A DNA stretch of 64,000 bases from DATKJY01 sp964540105 (GCA_964540105.1 CAZILL010000003.1:308098-372097), one strand, 5' to 3'. Positions 1 to 9,990 are shown, counted from the first letter of the stretch. Made by a program: numbers and translations. The notes: a model not told the origin generated them from the letters alone.

Positions 1-1391
1 CGGGTGTGGTGGATGCTCATGCGTTTGCCGATGCCGTACTGCCCGCCGGTCCAGCCGGTGTTGACCAACCAGCATGTGGCATTGTGCTTGAGTAGTTTTC
101 GTTTCAGCATTTCGGCGTAATAGTAGGGGTGGTGCACCATAAATGGAGCGCCGAAACACGCGCTGAAAGTGATTTCGGGCTCCTTGCCCAGATCAACTTC
201 GGTGCCGCTTACTTTGGACGTATAGCCGGAGATGAAGTGGTACATGGCCTGATCAGGGGTAAGGCAGGCGATCGGAGGCATGACACCGCTTGCGTCGCAC
301 GTCAGCAGGATAACGTTACTCGGATGTCCGGCCATTTTCGACGGGACAGAATTGGCTATGAATTCAAGCGGATAGGCGGCGCGAGTGTTCTCCGTAAGGG
401 AGCTGTCATCGAGATCAAGCTGACGGGTGACCGGATCAAAGACAACGTTTTCGAGAATGGTGCCGAAACGCCGCGTACAGGAGTAGATTTCCGGCTCGGC
501 GCTGGACGAGAGGTTGATGACCTTCGCGTAGCACCCCCCCTCGAAGTTGAAAATGCCGTCATCGCTCCAGCCGTGCTCGTCATCTCCCACAAGAAACCGA
601 TTCGGATCGGCGGACAGCGTGGTCTTACCGGTGCCGGAGAGACCGAAGAACAGAGCGACGTCGCCACTCCTGCCGACGTTGGCAGAGCAGTGCATGGTCA
701 TGATGCCGTCAAGGGGGAGTAGGAAATTCAAGAGCGTAAAGACGGACTTCTTGATCTCTCCGCCATAGCCTGAGCCGCCAATGATGCAGAGTTTTTGGTC
801 GAAATTGAGAAGGATAAACGTGGGAGAAATCGTAGTATCAATCTCTGGCACACCGCGAAACGACGGGATCGAGAGGACGGTGAATTGCGGTACAAACTTG
901 CGCAGCTCGTCATGATTGGCGGCGTGCAGAAACATGTTTCGGGCGAAGAGGCTATGCCAGGCGTACTCGGTGATGATGCGGACGGGGAGGCGGTAGTTCG
1001 GGTCTGCGCCGCCGTAGCAATCCTGCACGAATAGGTCGCGCCCTTGCAGGAAGCCCTGCAGGCGACTGTAGACTAAGTTGAATTTATCGACGTTGAACGG
1101 ACGGTTGTATTGTCCCCACCAGATCTTGTCTTCGGTTGAGGCCTCGCGCACGATGAATTTATCGTTGGCGGAGCGTGCGGTGTGTTTGCCCGTGTTCAGA
1201 ACAATCGGACCCTGATGCGCCAGCTTTCCCTCGGATCGGAAGATGATCTCCTCGATCAGGGGTTCAGCTGGAAGATTCCAGTAGACAGTGTGCAGGTTGG
1301 TCAGACCGTGGTTGATTAGATCGTAGTCGGCTTTGACAGCGGTCGCTTGTTTCAGGGCCGGAGTCTTCAGATCGAGAATATAGTGGCTCAT
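1..1391 (-). CDS. pckA: Phosphoenolpyruvate carboxykinase (ATP), 3' end beyond the window
   Basis: Converts oxaloacetate and ATP to phosphoenolpyruvate, CO2 and ADP, the entry step of gluconeogenesis in the cytosol. From the ATG at 1391 there are 463 codons with no stop before the window edge; ATP-type enzymes have about 530 residues, so roughly the last 70 are missing. The kinase P-loop GLSGTGKTTLSADP is read at about 605-645, followed by the GDDEHGW and FEGGCYAK segments typical of the ATP (not GTP) family. The start codon overlaps the stop of the upstream aminotransferase in an ATGA arrangement, so the two are probably translationally coupled. It closes a minus-strand run prfB-pta-aminotransferase-pckA. 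Identity is secure. Confidence 0.95.
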   Translation of the reverse strand, partial: MSHYILDLKTPALKQATAVKADYDLINHGLTNLHTVYWNLPAEPLIEEIIFRSEGKLAHQGPIVLNTGKHTARSANDKFIVREASTEDKIWWGQYNRPFNVDKFNLVYSRLQGFLQGRDLFVQDCYGGADPNYRLPVRIITEYAWHSLFARNMFLHAANHDELRKFVPQFTVLSIPSFRGVPEIDTTISPTFILLNFDQKLCIIGGSGYGGEIKKSVFTLLNFLLPLDGIMTMHCSANVGRSGDVALFFGLSGTGKTTLSADPNRFLVGDDEHGWSDDGIFNFEGGCYAKVINLSSSAEPEIYSCTRRFGTILENVVFDPVTRQLDLDDSSLTENTRAAYPLEFIANSVPSKMAGHPSNVILLTCDASGVMPPIACLTPDQAMYHFISGYTSKVSGTEVDLGKEPEITFSACFGAPFMVHHPYYYAEMLKRKLLKHNATCWLVNTGWTGGQYGIGKRMSIHHT

Positions 1392-2605
1392 TTCCAGTCT
1401 CTCCTCATTTTGCGGTCCCCAATGTAGATTTCATTCGGGGATTCGGGGTCGAGCGCCCACTTGATGCGGGCGACCCCCTCCATGATCTCTTTCACCGTCC
1501 CGCAGTAGCTTAGGCGCAAGTGCCCCTCCACGCCGAACTCCTTACCCGGAACAGTGACCACGAGCGCTTTGTCCAACAGGAATTGCGAGAGCTTGACGGA
1601 GTCTTTGTTGTAGGCGCTGAAATCGGGAAGGCAGTAGAAAGTGCCATCGGGTGGGATAAGGCGGACGCCCGTGAAGGCGTTCAACTCGTTGATCATGACG
1701 TTGCGATTGTTCTCCAGCGTAAGGCGCAGACTCTCGACGCTGCTCTGGATGCCGTTGAGAGCTCCCGCCGCCCCCTCCTGAAGAAGGACCGACGGACAGG
1801 ACATGTTCTGTGCCTGCACGTTGACCATCGCGGCGGTGACTTTAGTGTTGGCGATGGTCCAACCGATGCGAAAGCCGGTCATGGCGTACATCTTGGAGAC
1901 GCCGTTCAGGACGATAATTCGAGATGAATCGCTGTTGTCTCTTGCGTACTTGTAGCAGGAAGCGGCGGTCTTGCCATCAAAGACGAGTTTGTGATAGATA
2001 TCGTCCATGATGAGATAGATCCCCTTCTTCTCACTGAACTCGACGGCTTCGCGGATGAAGTCCTCTGAATAGACAGCGCCGGAGGGATTGTTGGGGCTGT
2101 TAATGACGATCACTTTCGTATATGAACTGACCGCAGCAATGATATCTTTCATGCGAGGATGGAACCGTCCGTCCTCAGATCTTACGATCACAGGCTTACC
2201 GTAGACCATCTTGACGATCTCAGGGTAGCTGACCCAGTAGGGAGCGGGAATGATCACTTCATCCTGGGGATTGACCAGAGTCATCATGAGGTTATAGAAG
2301 GAGTGCTTGGCGCCGTTGGAGACGATCACGTTTTCCGGACCAACAATCTTGCCGTAGTTTTCCTCTGTGTAACGAATGATCGCCTTAACCAGCGAGGGAA
2401 TCCCCTCGGTGGGAGTATAGCGGATGTCGGCGGTGGTGAGTTTGGCGGCGCAGCTGAGCAGGGCGTCCATTGGAACTTTGCTCTTTGGTTCGCCGGCTCC
2501 GAGGTGAATGACCGCCTCTCCTTTTTCACGCAGAACGCGCGCCGCCTCGTTGAGACGAAGGGTCGGTGATTCGTGAATCTCGCGAGCGAGTTGACTTATG
2601 CTCAT
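1388..2605 (-). CDS. Class I/II PLP-dependent aminotransferase, aspartate aminotransferase type
   Basis: A 405-residue fold-type I aminotransferase, most likely moving the amino group of aspartate or a related amino acid to 2-oxoglutarate. The motif NSPNNPSGAVY, the PLP lysine in SKMYAMTGFRIGW (about K238, with Arg 246 after it) and an aspartate in LIMDDIYHKL fit the family of thermophile-type aspartate aminotransferases. Length is normal. Oxaloacetate would link it to the coupled pckA downstream, which shares 4 bases with its stop; that link is inferred. Exact amino acid specificity cannot be read from sequence, so no symbol is given. Confidence 0.9.
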   Translation of the reverse strand: MSISQLAREIHESPTLRLNEAARVLREKGEAVIHLGAGEPKSKVPMDALLSCAAKLTTADIRYTPTEGIPSLVKAIIRYTEENYGKIVGPENVIVSNGAKHSFYNLMMTLVNPQDEVIIPAPYWVSYPEIVKMVYGKPVIVRSEDGRFHPRMKDIIAAVSSYTKVIVINSPNNPSGAVYSEDFIREAVEFSEKKGIYLIMDDIYHKLVFDGKTAASCYKYARDNSDSSRIIVLNGVSKMYAMTGFRIGWTIANTKVTAAMVNVQAQNMSCPSVLLQEGAAGALNGIQSSVESLRLTLENNRNVMINELNAFTGVRLIPPDGTFYCLPDFSAYNKDSVKLSQFLLDKALVVTVPGKEFGVEGHLRLSYCGTVKEIMEGVARIKWALDPESPNEIYIGDRKMRRDWK

Positions 2606-2615
2606 GGTATCTACT

Positions 2616-3608
2616 CTATCCTCTCATGAGTGTGGCAATAGCGGACACATCGACGATGTCGTCGGCGCTGCAGCCGCGGGAAAGGTCGTTAGCCGGCTTG
2701 GCCAGACCCTGGATGATCGGACCGGTGGCAGTTCCTCCGGCAAGCCGTTGGGTTAGCTTGTAGCCAATGTTGCCAGCATCGAGGTCGGGAAAGATCAGGA
2801 CATTGGCATCGCCGGCGATACTCGAATTGGGGGCTTTACTCTTCGCGACTTCGGGGACAATTGCAGCGTCAAGCTGGAATTCGCCGTCGACTTTGAGGTC
2901 GGGGTGCTCGCGCTTGAGAATCTCGAGGGCAGCGAGGACCTTGTCGACGTCGGCATGCTTGGCGGAACCCTTGGTGGAGAATGAAAGAAGCGCGACTTTC
3001 GGTTCCTGACCAAGAAGGAACTTCATCGTTTCAGCCGTGGAGACTGCAATTGAGGCGAGTTGCTCGGCTGTTGGTTGAGGGACAACCGCGCAGTCGCCGA
3101 ACATGAAGACTTTGTCATGGGTGTCGCGATACTTCGGAATCGTCATCAAGAAAGAGCTGGAGACTGTATTGATCCCGGGTTTCAGGCCGATGACCTGAAT
3201 CGCGGCTCGAAGCACATCGCCCGTAGTGTGAATAGCGCCCGCAACAGACGCGTCGGCGCGGTCGTGTCGAACCAGCATAGCGCCAAAGTACAACGGGTCG
3301 GCGATCGCCTTGCGGGCTTCTTCTTCGGTGATTCCTTTGTCTTTGCGCCGTTCCATAAATTCGGCGACGTAGCCGTTGTAGTCGGGGGAATGCGCGGGGT
3401 TGATGACTTCGACCTTTCCGAGCTGAAGACCGTGTTCTTTGGCGAGGCGTTCAATTTCTCTTTCATCGCCGAGGAGCGTGACTTTCGCGATTCCGTCGGA
3501 AATAAGTTTGCGGGTCGCCAGAATGGTGCGCGGTTCGGTCCCCTCGGGGAGAACCACGCGCCGCCCCTTGGTCTTGGCTTTATCTTTTATGCTCGATACG
3601 ACATTCAT
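2616..3608 (-). CDS. pta: Phosphate acetyltransferase
   Basis: Interconverts acetyl-CoA plus phosphate and acetyl phosphate plus CoA. The 330-residue protein is the short, single-domain Pta form; it starts with the typical N-terminus (VVLPEG.EPRTILAT) and carries the conserved C-terminal segments KLTQRLAGGTATGPIIQGLAKPAND (quoted in part) and RGCSADDIV. No N-terminal DRTGG/CobB-like domain is present. AGGAG sits 7 bases before the ATG. It lies 10 bases upstream of the aminotransferase gene and 48 bases after prfB, so it is probably part of one transcript. No ackA is in the window, so the acetate kinase partner must be elsewhere or absent. Confidence 0.93.
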   Translation of the reverse strand: MNVVSSIKDKAKTKGRRVVLPEGTEPRTILATRKLISDGIAKVTLLGDEREIERLAKEHGLQLGKVEVINPAHSPDYNGYVAEFMERRKDKGITEEEARKAIADPLYFGAMLVRHDRADASVAGAIHTTGDVLRAAIQVIGLKPGINTVSSSFLMTIPKYRDTHDKVFMFGDCAVVPQPTAEQLASIAVSTAETMKFLLGQEPKVALLSFSTKGSAKHADVDKVLAALEILKREHPDLKVDGEFQLDAAIVPEVAKSKAPNSSIAGDANVLIFPDLDAGNIGYKLTQRLAGGTATGPIIQGLAKPANDLSRGCSADDIVDVSAIATLMRG

Positions 3609-3656
3609 TGTGCCACTCCTGCCGCCCGAAAGGCGGGCAATGGTTACATGGGCTTG

Positions 3657-4764
3657 CTATACAAACTGATCCTTCAAATCAGGATCGGACAAAAAGGCCT
3701 CGATAAAAGGGTCAATGTCACCGTCCATTACCGCCTGCACATTTGATGTCTCGTGCGAAGTGCGATGATCTTTGACCATATTATACGGATGAAAGACATA
3801 GGAGCGAATCTGTGAACCCCATTCGATCTTCTTCTTGGTCTTCTCAAATTTCTCCATCTTCTTGGCATCTTCCTCGCGCTGGAGCTGATAGAGGCGCGAC
3901 TTGAGGACCAGAAACGCGGACTCCTTGTTCTTGTGCTGGCTCCGCTCGGACTGGCAGGTGACCACAATGCCCGTCGGGAAGTGCGTGATGCGAATAGCCG
4001 ACGAAGTCTTGTTGACGTGCTGGCCGCCGGCTCCTGAGGAGCGGTAGGTGTCAATGCGAATGTCGTCGTCCTTGATTTCAATGTCGACATTATCGGAGAC
4101 AACCGGGAACACATGGACCGAGACAAACGAGGTGTGGCGGCGCGAGTTGGCGTCGAAGGGGGAGATACGCACGAGGCGATGGACCCCCATTTCGGCTTTC
4201 GTGAAACCGAAGGCGTAGTCCCCTTTGAGTTCCATCGTGGCCGATTTGAGCCCGGCTTCGTCACCGGGCTGATAGTCGATCAGCTCGACCTCAAAGCTGC
4301 GGCGCTCGGCCCAGCGGTTGTACATGCGGAAGAGCATCTCGGCCCAATCCTGCGATTCGGTTCCGCCTGCGCCCGGGTGGATGGTCATGATCGCGTCGCG
4401 GGCGTCGTCAGGGCCGGAGAGAAGGGTCGCAAATTCAAGTTTATGAAGGCTCTCGTCAAGGGTCGTGACCGAGCCTTCGAGTTCGCGCAGCTCGCGGGAG
4501 TCCTCGCCGACCATATCCGAAAGCTCCTTGAGGTCATCGAGCTCAGTGGCCAGCTTGCGATGCGAATCGATCCATTTCTTGTGCTGGGAGATCTCTTTGA
4601 GGACACCCTGAGCATTCTGATTGTTATCCCAGAAACCGGGCTGGGCGGTCTTGTCCTCAAGCTCAGCTACTTTGGCCTGTCGGGCGTCGAGGTCAAAGAT
4701 ACCTCGCTAACTTGTCGAGGCGGGTCTTCAGTTCAGGCAATTTCGTTTTCAGTTCCGCAATCAT
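3657..4764 (-). CDS. prfB: Peptide chain release factor 2, made by programmed +1 frameshift
   Basis: Recognises UGA and UAA stop codons and releases the finished protein. Frame 0 runs from the ATG at 4764 for 23 codons to a TGA at 4695-4693; shifting +1 there gives an unbroken second segment of 345 codons to the stop at 3657, total 368 residues, the normal RF2 length. The codon recognition motif SPF (RISPFDANS) and the peptidyl-hydrolysis motif GGQ (SSGAGGQHVNKT) are both present. Taking only the longest uninterrupted frame would lose about 83 N-terminal residues. Located upstream of pta in the same direction. Identity and frameshift are both clear from sequence. Confidence 0.96.
4692..4707 (-). 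promoter_or_regulatory. prfB: RF2 autoregulatory +1 frameshift site
   Basis: On the minus strand the bases read GCGAGG TAT CTT TGA C. This is the known prfB recoding signal: a Shine-Dalgarno-like GAGG three bases before the slippery CTT, an in-frame UGA, and C as the base after the stop. When RF2 is scarce the ribosome pauses on UGA and slips +1, restoring RF2. Downstream frame continues D-L-D-A-R-Q-A-K. Confidence 0.95.
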
Positions 4765-5131
4765 CGTCGTCTCCACCGTGCCGGTTTGAGAAATAAAGCA
4801 CAAGTATAGAACGTTTTATGCCAGAGGTCAACCAGAATTGCGGCTGGGAAATGGGGCAATTTTTTGACCACAGCATCTTTCAGCCGTGGCGTCATACCTG
4901 CCCCTTCCTCAAGAAGGGTCTTGCGTCCCTTCTTCGAAAGGGACGTGAACTGACGCAGCTACAAATGCGCACACAGCGAACCTCTGCAGGTCCGCCTATC
5001 CCCACAGAATGGGCATCCTGCTCATCCCGGAGAGAGATCGAGAGTGACGGCTTTCCGATAAAGGTCGATTAGCTCGAAGCCCTTTGCATCTCTTGCCCGC
5101 TACAGAGCGAATTAAGTCGTGTCGTGTCCCA
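4765..5131. other. Intergenic region without a recognised gene; one small inverted repeat
   Basis: Lies between the end of the secreted dockerin gene and the prfB start. The only structure I see is an 8-bp perfect inverted repeat AAGAAGGG (4911-4918) and CCCTTCTT (4927-4934) with an 8-nt loop; there is no T-run, so it is a weak terminator candidate for the upstream gene. An open frame at 4818-5072 has no ribosome site and no recognisable composition. Confidence 0.4.
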
Positions 5132-7819
5132 TCACTTCAACAACACCATCTTCTTAGTATCAGTGAAGGTACCGGCTGTTAGGCGATACAAATAGACTCC
5201 ATTTCCGACTCCACTCGCATGCCAACTTGCTTCGTGGTGTCCTGCATCCAGTGACCGATCAACAAGCACTGTAACTAATTGGCCGAGCGTATTGAAGACT
5301 TCGAGCCGAACCAGCTCTGCCACCGGCAGGTCGAAGCCGATTAAGGTGCTTGGGTTGAACGGGTTTGGGTAGTTCTGGTCCAGCGCGTATTCGCCAGGGA
5401 TTACTTTCGGTGCGATCTGCGCGCCTTCTGATGTCGCCAACTCAATGGATAAGACATTGCCGCCGGCATTCAGGAAAGTACCGGTAAAAGACTGCGTCTG
5501 GGTTTCACCGTTCGTAAACGGTGGATGAATCAAAATGCGAGTGAAGCCGTCAGCTGCATCGTACGCAAACGTCATGGCCATGTTCGTCGTCAGATTCTCA
5601 GGTGTGACCTTTCCTGCTACCCACACTGCGGCTGCGCCTATAGTACCGTCCACAGTAATGTAGCCATTGTCGATTGACCATGTCACCCCAACTCCAGGTT
5701 CACCGGGTAGAGGAGGCGGGTCCCCCAGCACTATCCGAATCAAGTACAGCAGGTCCGCAACCGTTAAAGTTCTCCCATCAGCGTTGACGTCGGAGACAAA
5801 AGTGGAGCCTGCCACATGAGTTCCGAATGCGCTTGGGCCAACGACGAAGTAGTTTGTGAACATGATTGCGTCGATAACCTCGCAGGATACTCCATTCAGA
5901 TTGATGTCACCACGAGCATCGAGTTCGCTCGCGCACTTAATGCGGATACCACCGTTGATGAAGTCGATGGCACGAATCGGAAGCGGCTTGTTGGGGAAGC
6001 CAACAAAGCAGTTCGCGTGCGGGAGACCAAGGTAGGTCGGGAAGCTGGCAGTGGTGTCGGCGAAGCTGAAGTTCGGATTGTCGAAGTTGGCCACTGTGCA
6101 CGAGACGTACAGACGGCTGCCATCGGGGTTCGAAATGGAGTTGTCACCGCAATCAAGCCAGAAGAAACGAATCGGAGCAAACTGGCACTCGTAGGTACGA
6201 TTGTTGCTGACCAGGAAGTTCATGGTGAACAGCGCCACGCCGCCCAGGGCGTCGATGCAAGCCTGGTTCGGATGGTACGGACCATTGTTGGTCTCGGCCA
6301 TACCGACGAATCGAATCAAGCTGGTCGGGCATCCGCTGGAACAGTCGCCGTTCGGACCAAAACGGAAGGTAAAGTACTCCCAACTGCAGGCTGTAAGACG
6401 CTCGCCAAGCTGAGCATCAGCGAGCGCCAGGATCGTGTTGTCATAGGCCACGAGAAAATCGAAGCCGCCCAAGCCGAAAGCCTGACGCTCTAAAATAACG
6501 TCTATTGTAGCATAGTCACCAGAACTGGCTGAGATCGTATCTATTCGGAGAGCATATGGGCTGCCAACGATAACAGTCCACATGATCGTACACGATGAGG
6601 ACTTCTCGCCATCGGTGACTGTCACGGTGGTAGTGTAGTGGTTCGGGCCATCAGCCGCGAGCGGGCTGAAAGTCACGAGACCAGTGTTGGAGATGGAAAC
6701 TGCGCCGGTCGGAACCGGAGCGGTAACCTGTGACCAGGTGAGCGAGTCGCAGTCGTCCGTGACGGTCAACTGGACACTCTTGGTTTCACCAGTCGAAATG
6801 ACAGTGTAGGTCTGGCAGCCGGTGTTGATCGTTGGGCCAGCATTGGTCACGAATATGGGTACTGTAATCGTGGTCCCGCCGCACCTGCTGTCGCTAACAG
6901 TCACGTGTATGTTGATCGAAGCGCCGACGTCAGCAAGTGTGGCACCATCCCACTTCCAAACTCCGCTGCTCGTGATAGAACCTTTGTCACCTGCCCGGAG
7001 AGAAAATGTAAACGGATCCCCTTCTGGATCGGAAGCGGTGAAGGTGTGGGTTAACATGGAACAATGGCTGCCCGCGAGTGAGACCGGGGGGTTGGTGAAG
7101 TGCGGGCGTTGGTTCCGCACTTTATGAATCTTGTAGCACTTCTTTCGCCAGGTGTGGGACTTCTTCTTGCCATGTCCGCGGTCCCACTTCCATTCGCGGC
7201 CGTAGCGAAACCAGGAGGAATCAACGCACACACGAACGCCGGAAGCGATCTCGGGGAAACTGGCAATCGCCGTCCCCTGAGTAATCACGCCCATAGCAGG
7301 AGCAAGGCTGGGGCTGCTGTTGTCAAATAAGAGAGTGTCCGGTCCGCCGTCGAGGAACACGCTCTGTATGAAAGCAAGATCGAAGTTCACCTCAGTTAGG
7401 AGTACGCTGCTGTCGTCGTTGGAATGCGACAGTGGGCCGCTCACACCAAAGTCCGTCTCGACCCTTAAGGTTTCGATACTGTCCTGCTCTGATTCGCGCC
7501 CGGGCGACTGTATCAAGCTTGTCATCGAAGCTGGGCTTATCCCTTGCCTCGTCACAATCGGGATACGGCGCGAGAACTGATAATACGCGTTGTTCGACGT
7601 GAGCCACATGGTCACTCCACCAGAACTCGCCTGATACAAGACACTATCAGGCCCCTCGCCTCGGTTTGGAGTGAAGGCAAGCGGCGTGCTGTATGTAGAT
7701 TGAGTTGTGGCGCTGCTCAGAAGCACACCGTCGACCCGTAACTGTGTCTCAGCGCAGAGGTTTGATTGCTGCCCCCAAAGTGTCAGCACAAATAACGAAG
7801 ATAGCAGTTGGAATCGCAT
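5132..7819 (-). CDS. Large secreted protein: Ig/cadherin-like, cohesin-like, dockerin-like and C-terminal sorting domains
   Basis: An 895-residue exported protein. I place the start at the ATG at 7819 because GGGGAGG lies 4-5 bases upstream and the next residues form a signal peptide (MRFQLLSSLFVLTLWG). Order of parts: about 200 residues of unrecognised N-terminal region, Ig/cadherin-like modules (FTASDPEGDPFTFSL; VTVTDGEKSSSC), a cohesin-like beta domain near the middle (IDTISASSGDYATIDV), a dockerin-like pair of calcium loops (ARGDINLNG; VSDVNADGRTLTVADL), and a final FlgD-like sorting module starting NYPNPFNPST and ending in KKMVLLK. The last is typical of secreted FCB-group proteins and suggests type IX-like export or surface anchoring. 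Substrate or partner unknown. Confidence 0.85.
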   Translation of the reverse strand: MRFQLLSSLFVLTLWGQQSNLCAETQLRVDGVLLSSATTQSTYSTPLAFTPNRGEGPDSVLYQASSGGVTMWLTSNNAYYQFSRRIPIVTRQGISPASMTSLIQSPGRESEQDSIETLRVETDFGVSGPLSHSNDDSSVLLTEVNFDLAFIQSVFLDGGPDTLLFDNSSPSLAPAMGVITQGTAIASFPEIASGVRVCVDSSWFRYGREWKWDRGHGKKKSHTWRKKCYKIHKVRNQRPHFTNPPVSLAGSHCSMLTHTFTASDPEGDPFTFSLRAGDKGSITSSGVWKWDGATLADVGASINIHVTVSDSRCGGTTITVPIFVTNAGPTINTGCQTYTVISTGETKSVQLTVTDDCDSLTWSQVTAPVPTGAVSISNTGLVTFSPLAADGPNHYTTTVTVTDGEKSSSCTIMWTVIVGSPYALRIDTISASSGDYATIDVILERQAFGLGGFDFLVAYDNTILALADAQLGERLTACSWEYFTFRFGPNGDCSSGCPTSLIRFVGMAETNNGPYHPNQACIDALGGVALFTMNFLVSNNRTYECQFAPIRFFWLDCGDNSISNPDGSRLYVSCTVANFDNPNFSFADTTASFPTYLGLPHANCFVGFPNKPLPIRAIDFINGGIRIKCASELDARGDINLNGVSCEVIDAIMFTNYFVVGPSAFGTHVAGSTFVSDVNADGRTLTVADLLYLIRIVLGDPPPLPGEPGVGVTWSIDNGYITVDGTIGAAAVWVAGKVTPENLTTNMAMTFAYDAADGFTRILIHPPFTNGETQTQSFTGTFLNAGGNVLSIELATSEGAQIAPKVIPGEYALDQNYPNPFNPSTLIGFDLPVAELVRLEVFNTLGQLVTVLVDRSLDAGHHEASWHASGVGNGVYLYRLTAGTFTDTKKMVLLK

Positions 7820-8238
7820 ACTGCCTCCCCAAGCTAAATGGTTCAAAAGACAAATGCGTGTACCCAATTGTCAATATAAGACTGGATCCGTTTTCGGTAA
7901 GCGAATTCGTTACGATCGAGAAAGGACGGCGCGGGACTAAGACAAAGCAGTTCCATCTTCAGTGCGGCCCCGCGAAATCACCCCCGACTCGCCTGTAATT
8001 CCCGTTCCACGCTCATCTATGAAAGGGACAGTTGCGCTTCCAACCGAAATGGAGACGCTGCCCCGCTTGAAAGCAGAACAGTGGGAAAGCGAACCCATTT
8101 CCCTTTGCTGCTCTCAGACATTCGCGAAGCGGTCTTGGGCAGACTTGTCTGCCGCACATTTCCCTTGCCAGCCTGTCAATTCAATCCGATACTCCCTTGG
8201 TCTGATTTTGAACCGGATGCACAGGAGCTGTACGTACC
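7820..8238. other. Divergent intergenic region
   Basis: Separates the minus-strand secreted protein from the plus-strand FmdB/GlcD pair, so promoters for both must lie here. I find no convincing -35/-10 pair, repeat or small gene. AGGAG at 8222-8226 serves the ATG at 8239. Confidence 0.4.
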
Positions 8239-8553
8239 ATGCCGACTTACCAATATCGCTGCCCGACCTGCAACCACGAATTCGAGGCGTTTCAGGGGAT
8301 CAACGAAGACGCCATCAAAGTCTGCCCCAAATGTCACGGTGAAACGCGTCGCGTCATCTCCGGAGGCGCAGGGTTGATCTTCAAAGGAACCGGCTTCTAT
8401 ATCACCGACTACAAGAAGTCCGGTGACAAGTCTGCCGGAGGCAGTTCGCCGAAACCTCCAAAATCATCCAGTTCCACCGACTCTGGCAACGGCGGCTCAG
8501 AGAAAAAGGCCGACATTGCCCCCAAACCGACTACCACTCCGTCGAAGGAATAG
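8239..8553 (+). CDS. FmdB-family zinc ribbon protein
   Basis: A 104-residue protein with the FmdB/CxxC-CxxC N-terminus MPTYQYRCPTCNHEFE, two CxxC pairs (C8/C11 and about C32/C35) that should bind one zinc, and a Ser/Pro/Lys-rich disordered tail from about residue 65 (SSPKPPKSSSSTD). FmdB proteins were first seen beside formamidase genes and are thought to be small regulatory or metal-handling proteins; no function is proven. AGGAG sits 9-13 bases before the ATG. The GlcD gene follows after 19 bases, so they are probably co-transcribed. Confidence 0.85.
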   Translation: MPTYQYRCPTCNHEFEAFQGINEDAIKVCPKCHGETRRVISGGAGLIFKGTGFYITDYKKSGDKSAGGSSPKPPKSSSSTDSGNGGSEKKADIAPKPTTTPSKE

Positions 8554-8572
8554 GTACCACGCCGAGGCCATC

Positions 8573-9967
8573 TTGAAGTCCAGTTCCGCCTCTGAACAAT
8601 TGCTCTCGTCGTTCGAGCAGCTTCGTTCACTGCTCCCCGCCCCCGATTCACTTGTTACCGACCTTACCGGCCAGGATGCCTATTTCCATGATGCCACCGA
8701 TTACTCCGAACCGCCAGCCGCTATCCTGTTCGCTCGGGACAAGTACGACGTTGCAGTCGCGATGAAATTCTGCTCGAGCCACGGCATACCTGTCACACCC
8801 CGCGGAGCAGGAACTGGTCTTTCGGGTGGGTGCGTCGCATCAAGTAATAGTTTATTGATATCAACGGAACGCCTTGTCACTATTGACATTAGAGCTGACA
8901 CAAGGATAGCTTTCTGTGGTCCCGGTGTGATCACCAAAGACCTCCAGGGCGCCGCAGCCACACACGGTCTGACCTATCCCCCCGACCCAGCCAGCTACAC
9001 CGAATCCACGCTCGGTGGCAATGTCGCTGAAAACGCCGGAGGTCTCCGCTGCCGCCGATACGGCGTCACCAAGGACTATGTGCTCGGCCTTGAGGCAGTC
9101 ACGTTCGAGGGCGGCGTCGTTCGTAGCGGGATCTACAACGATCATCGGGGCTTTTCTCTCGGCGATATTCTCGTAGCCTCTGAAGGTACGCTCGCCATCA
9201 TCACCGAGATCGCTCTCCAGCTAATCCCGACGCCGGCGCGCGGAACAACCATCCTCGTCGCGTTCGACAGACCGCAAGATGCCGGTCAGACTGTTTCCGA
9301 CATAAATTCGTCCGGCATAATCACTACTGTGCTCGAATTCCTTGACGGCGATGCAGCGGCCTGCTCCAACCAGTATGAACAAAACGACGGTCTCGATAAC
9401 GTCGCTGGACTCCTGCTCATCGAGACATCAGCCGAAGGTGGGACACAGCAAACCGATGCAATCCTCCATATTTGCAGGGCTAACCACTGTTCGCACATCA
9501 GGATCGAGCCTGATCCGGACAAAGCCGAAGAGCTTTGGAAGGTGCGCAGAAACCTCTCTAAGGCCGTCAAGCAGGTCTCAAAGATTCGCGTCTCCGAGGA
9601 TGTCGCTGTCCCGAACAGCAAGTTCGGGACTCTCGTTGACTTTGTAGCCCAGATGAACGCTGCCAGTCCATTGCGCATCAACGCTTTTGGGCACGCTGGC
9701 GACGGCAACCTGCATGTCAACTTCCTCTCTTCTACCGGCTCGGCGCAAGACGCAGCCCTTATCGAAGAGGCTGTTTTGCAGCTCATGAAACGGACCATTG
9801 AGCTTGGCGGAACCCTGACGGGCGAGCATGGGATCGGACTGGCCAAGCGGCGCTTCCTAAGCCTCGAATTCGATCCGCAAACCCTGCATGCAATGCGATT
9901 GATCAAGGAATCCTTTGATCCACAGGGCCTACTCAATCCGCACAAACTCCTACCCGATAAAAAATAG
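8573..9967 (+). CDS. FAD-binding oxidase, glycolate oxidase subunit GlcD / D-lactate dehydrogenase type
   Basis: Predicted to oxidise a 2-hydroxy acid such as glycolate or D-lactate. The FAD-binding PCMH fold is seen in VTPRGAGTGLSGGC, GGNVAENAGGLRC and the C-terminal FAD-oxidase segment NAFGHAGDGNLHVNF, ending with GEHGIGLAKRRFL. The open frame extends upstream into the FmdB gene, but a TTG at 8573 with GAGG five bases before it gives a 464-residue protein, the normal GlcD size, beginning MKSSSASEQLLSSFEQL. No GlcE, GlcF or LldE-type iron-sulfur partners are nearby. Substrate is not determined. Confidence 0.88.
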   Translation: MKSSSASEQLLSSFEQLRSLLPAPDSLVTDLTGQDAYFHDATDYSEPPAAILFARDKYDVAVAMKFCSSHGIPVTPRGAGTGLSGGCVASSNSLLISTERLVTIDIRADTRIAFCGPGVITKDLQGAAATHGLTYPPDPASYTESTLGGNVAENAGGLRCRRYGVTKDYVLGLEAVTFEGGVVRSGIYNDHRGFSLGDILVASEGTLAIITEIALQLIPTPARGTTILVAFDRPQDAGQTVSDINSSGIITTVLEFLDGDAAACSNQYEQNDGLDNVAGLLLIETSAEGGTQQTDAILHICRANHCSHIRIEPDPDKAEELWKVRRNLSKAVKQVSKIRVSEDVAVPNSKFGTLVDFVAQMNAASPLRINAFGHAGDGNLHVNFLSSTGSAQDAALIEEAVLQLMKRTIELGGTLTGEHGIGLAKRRFLSLEFDPQTLHAMRLIKESFDPQGLLNPHKLLPDKK

Positions 9968-9990
9968 TCCCTCTCGTCTCCGGTATCCCC

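Noticed and set aside
3060..3746. 228-codon plus-strand frame over pta
   Set aside because: Antisense shadow of phosphate acetyltransferase.
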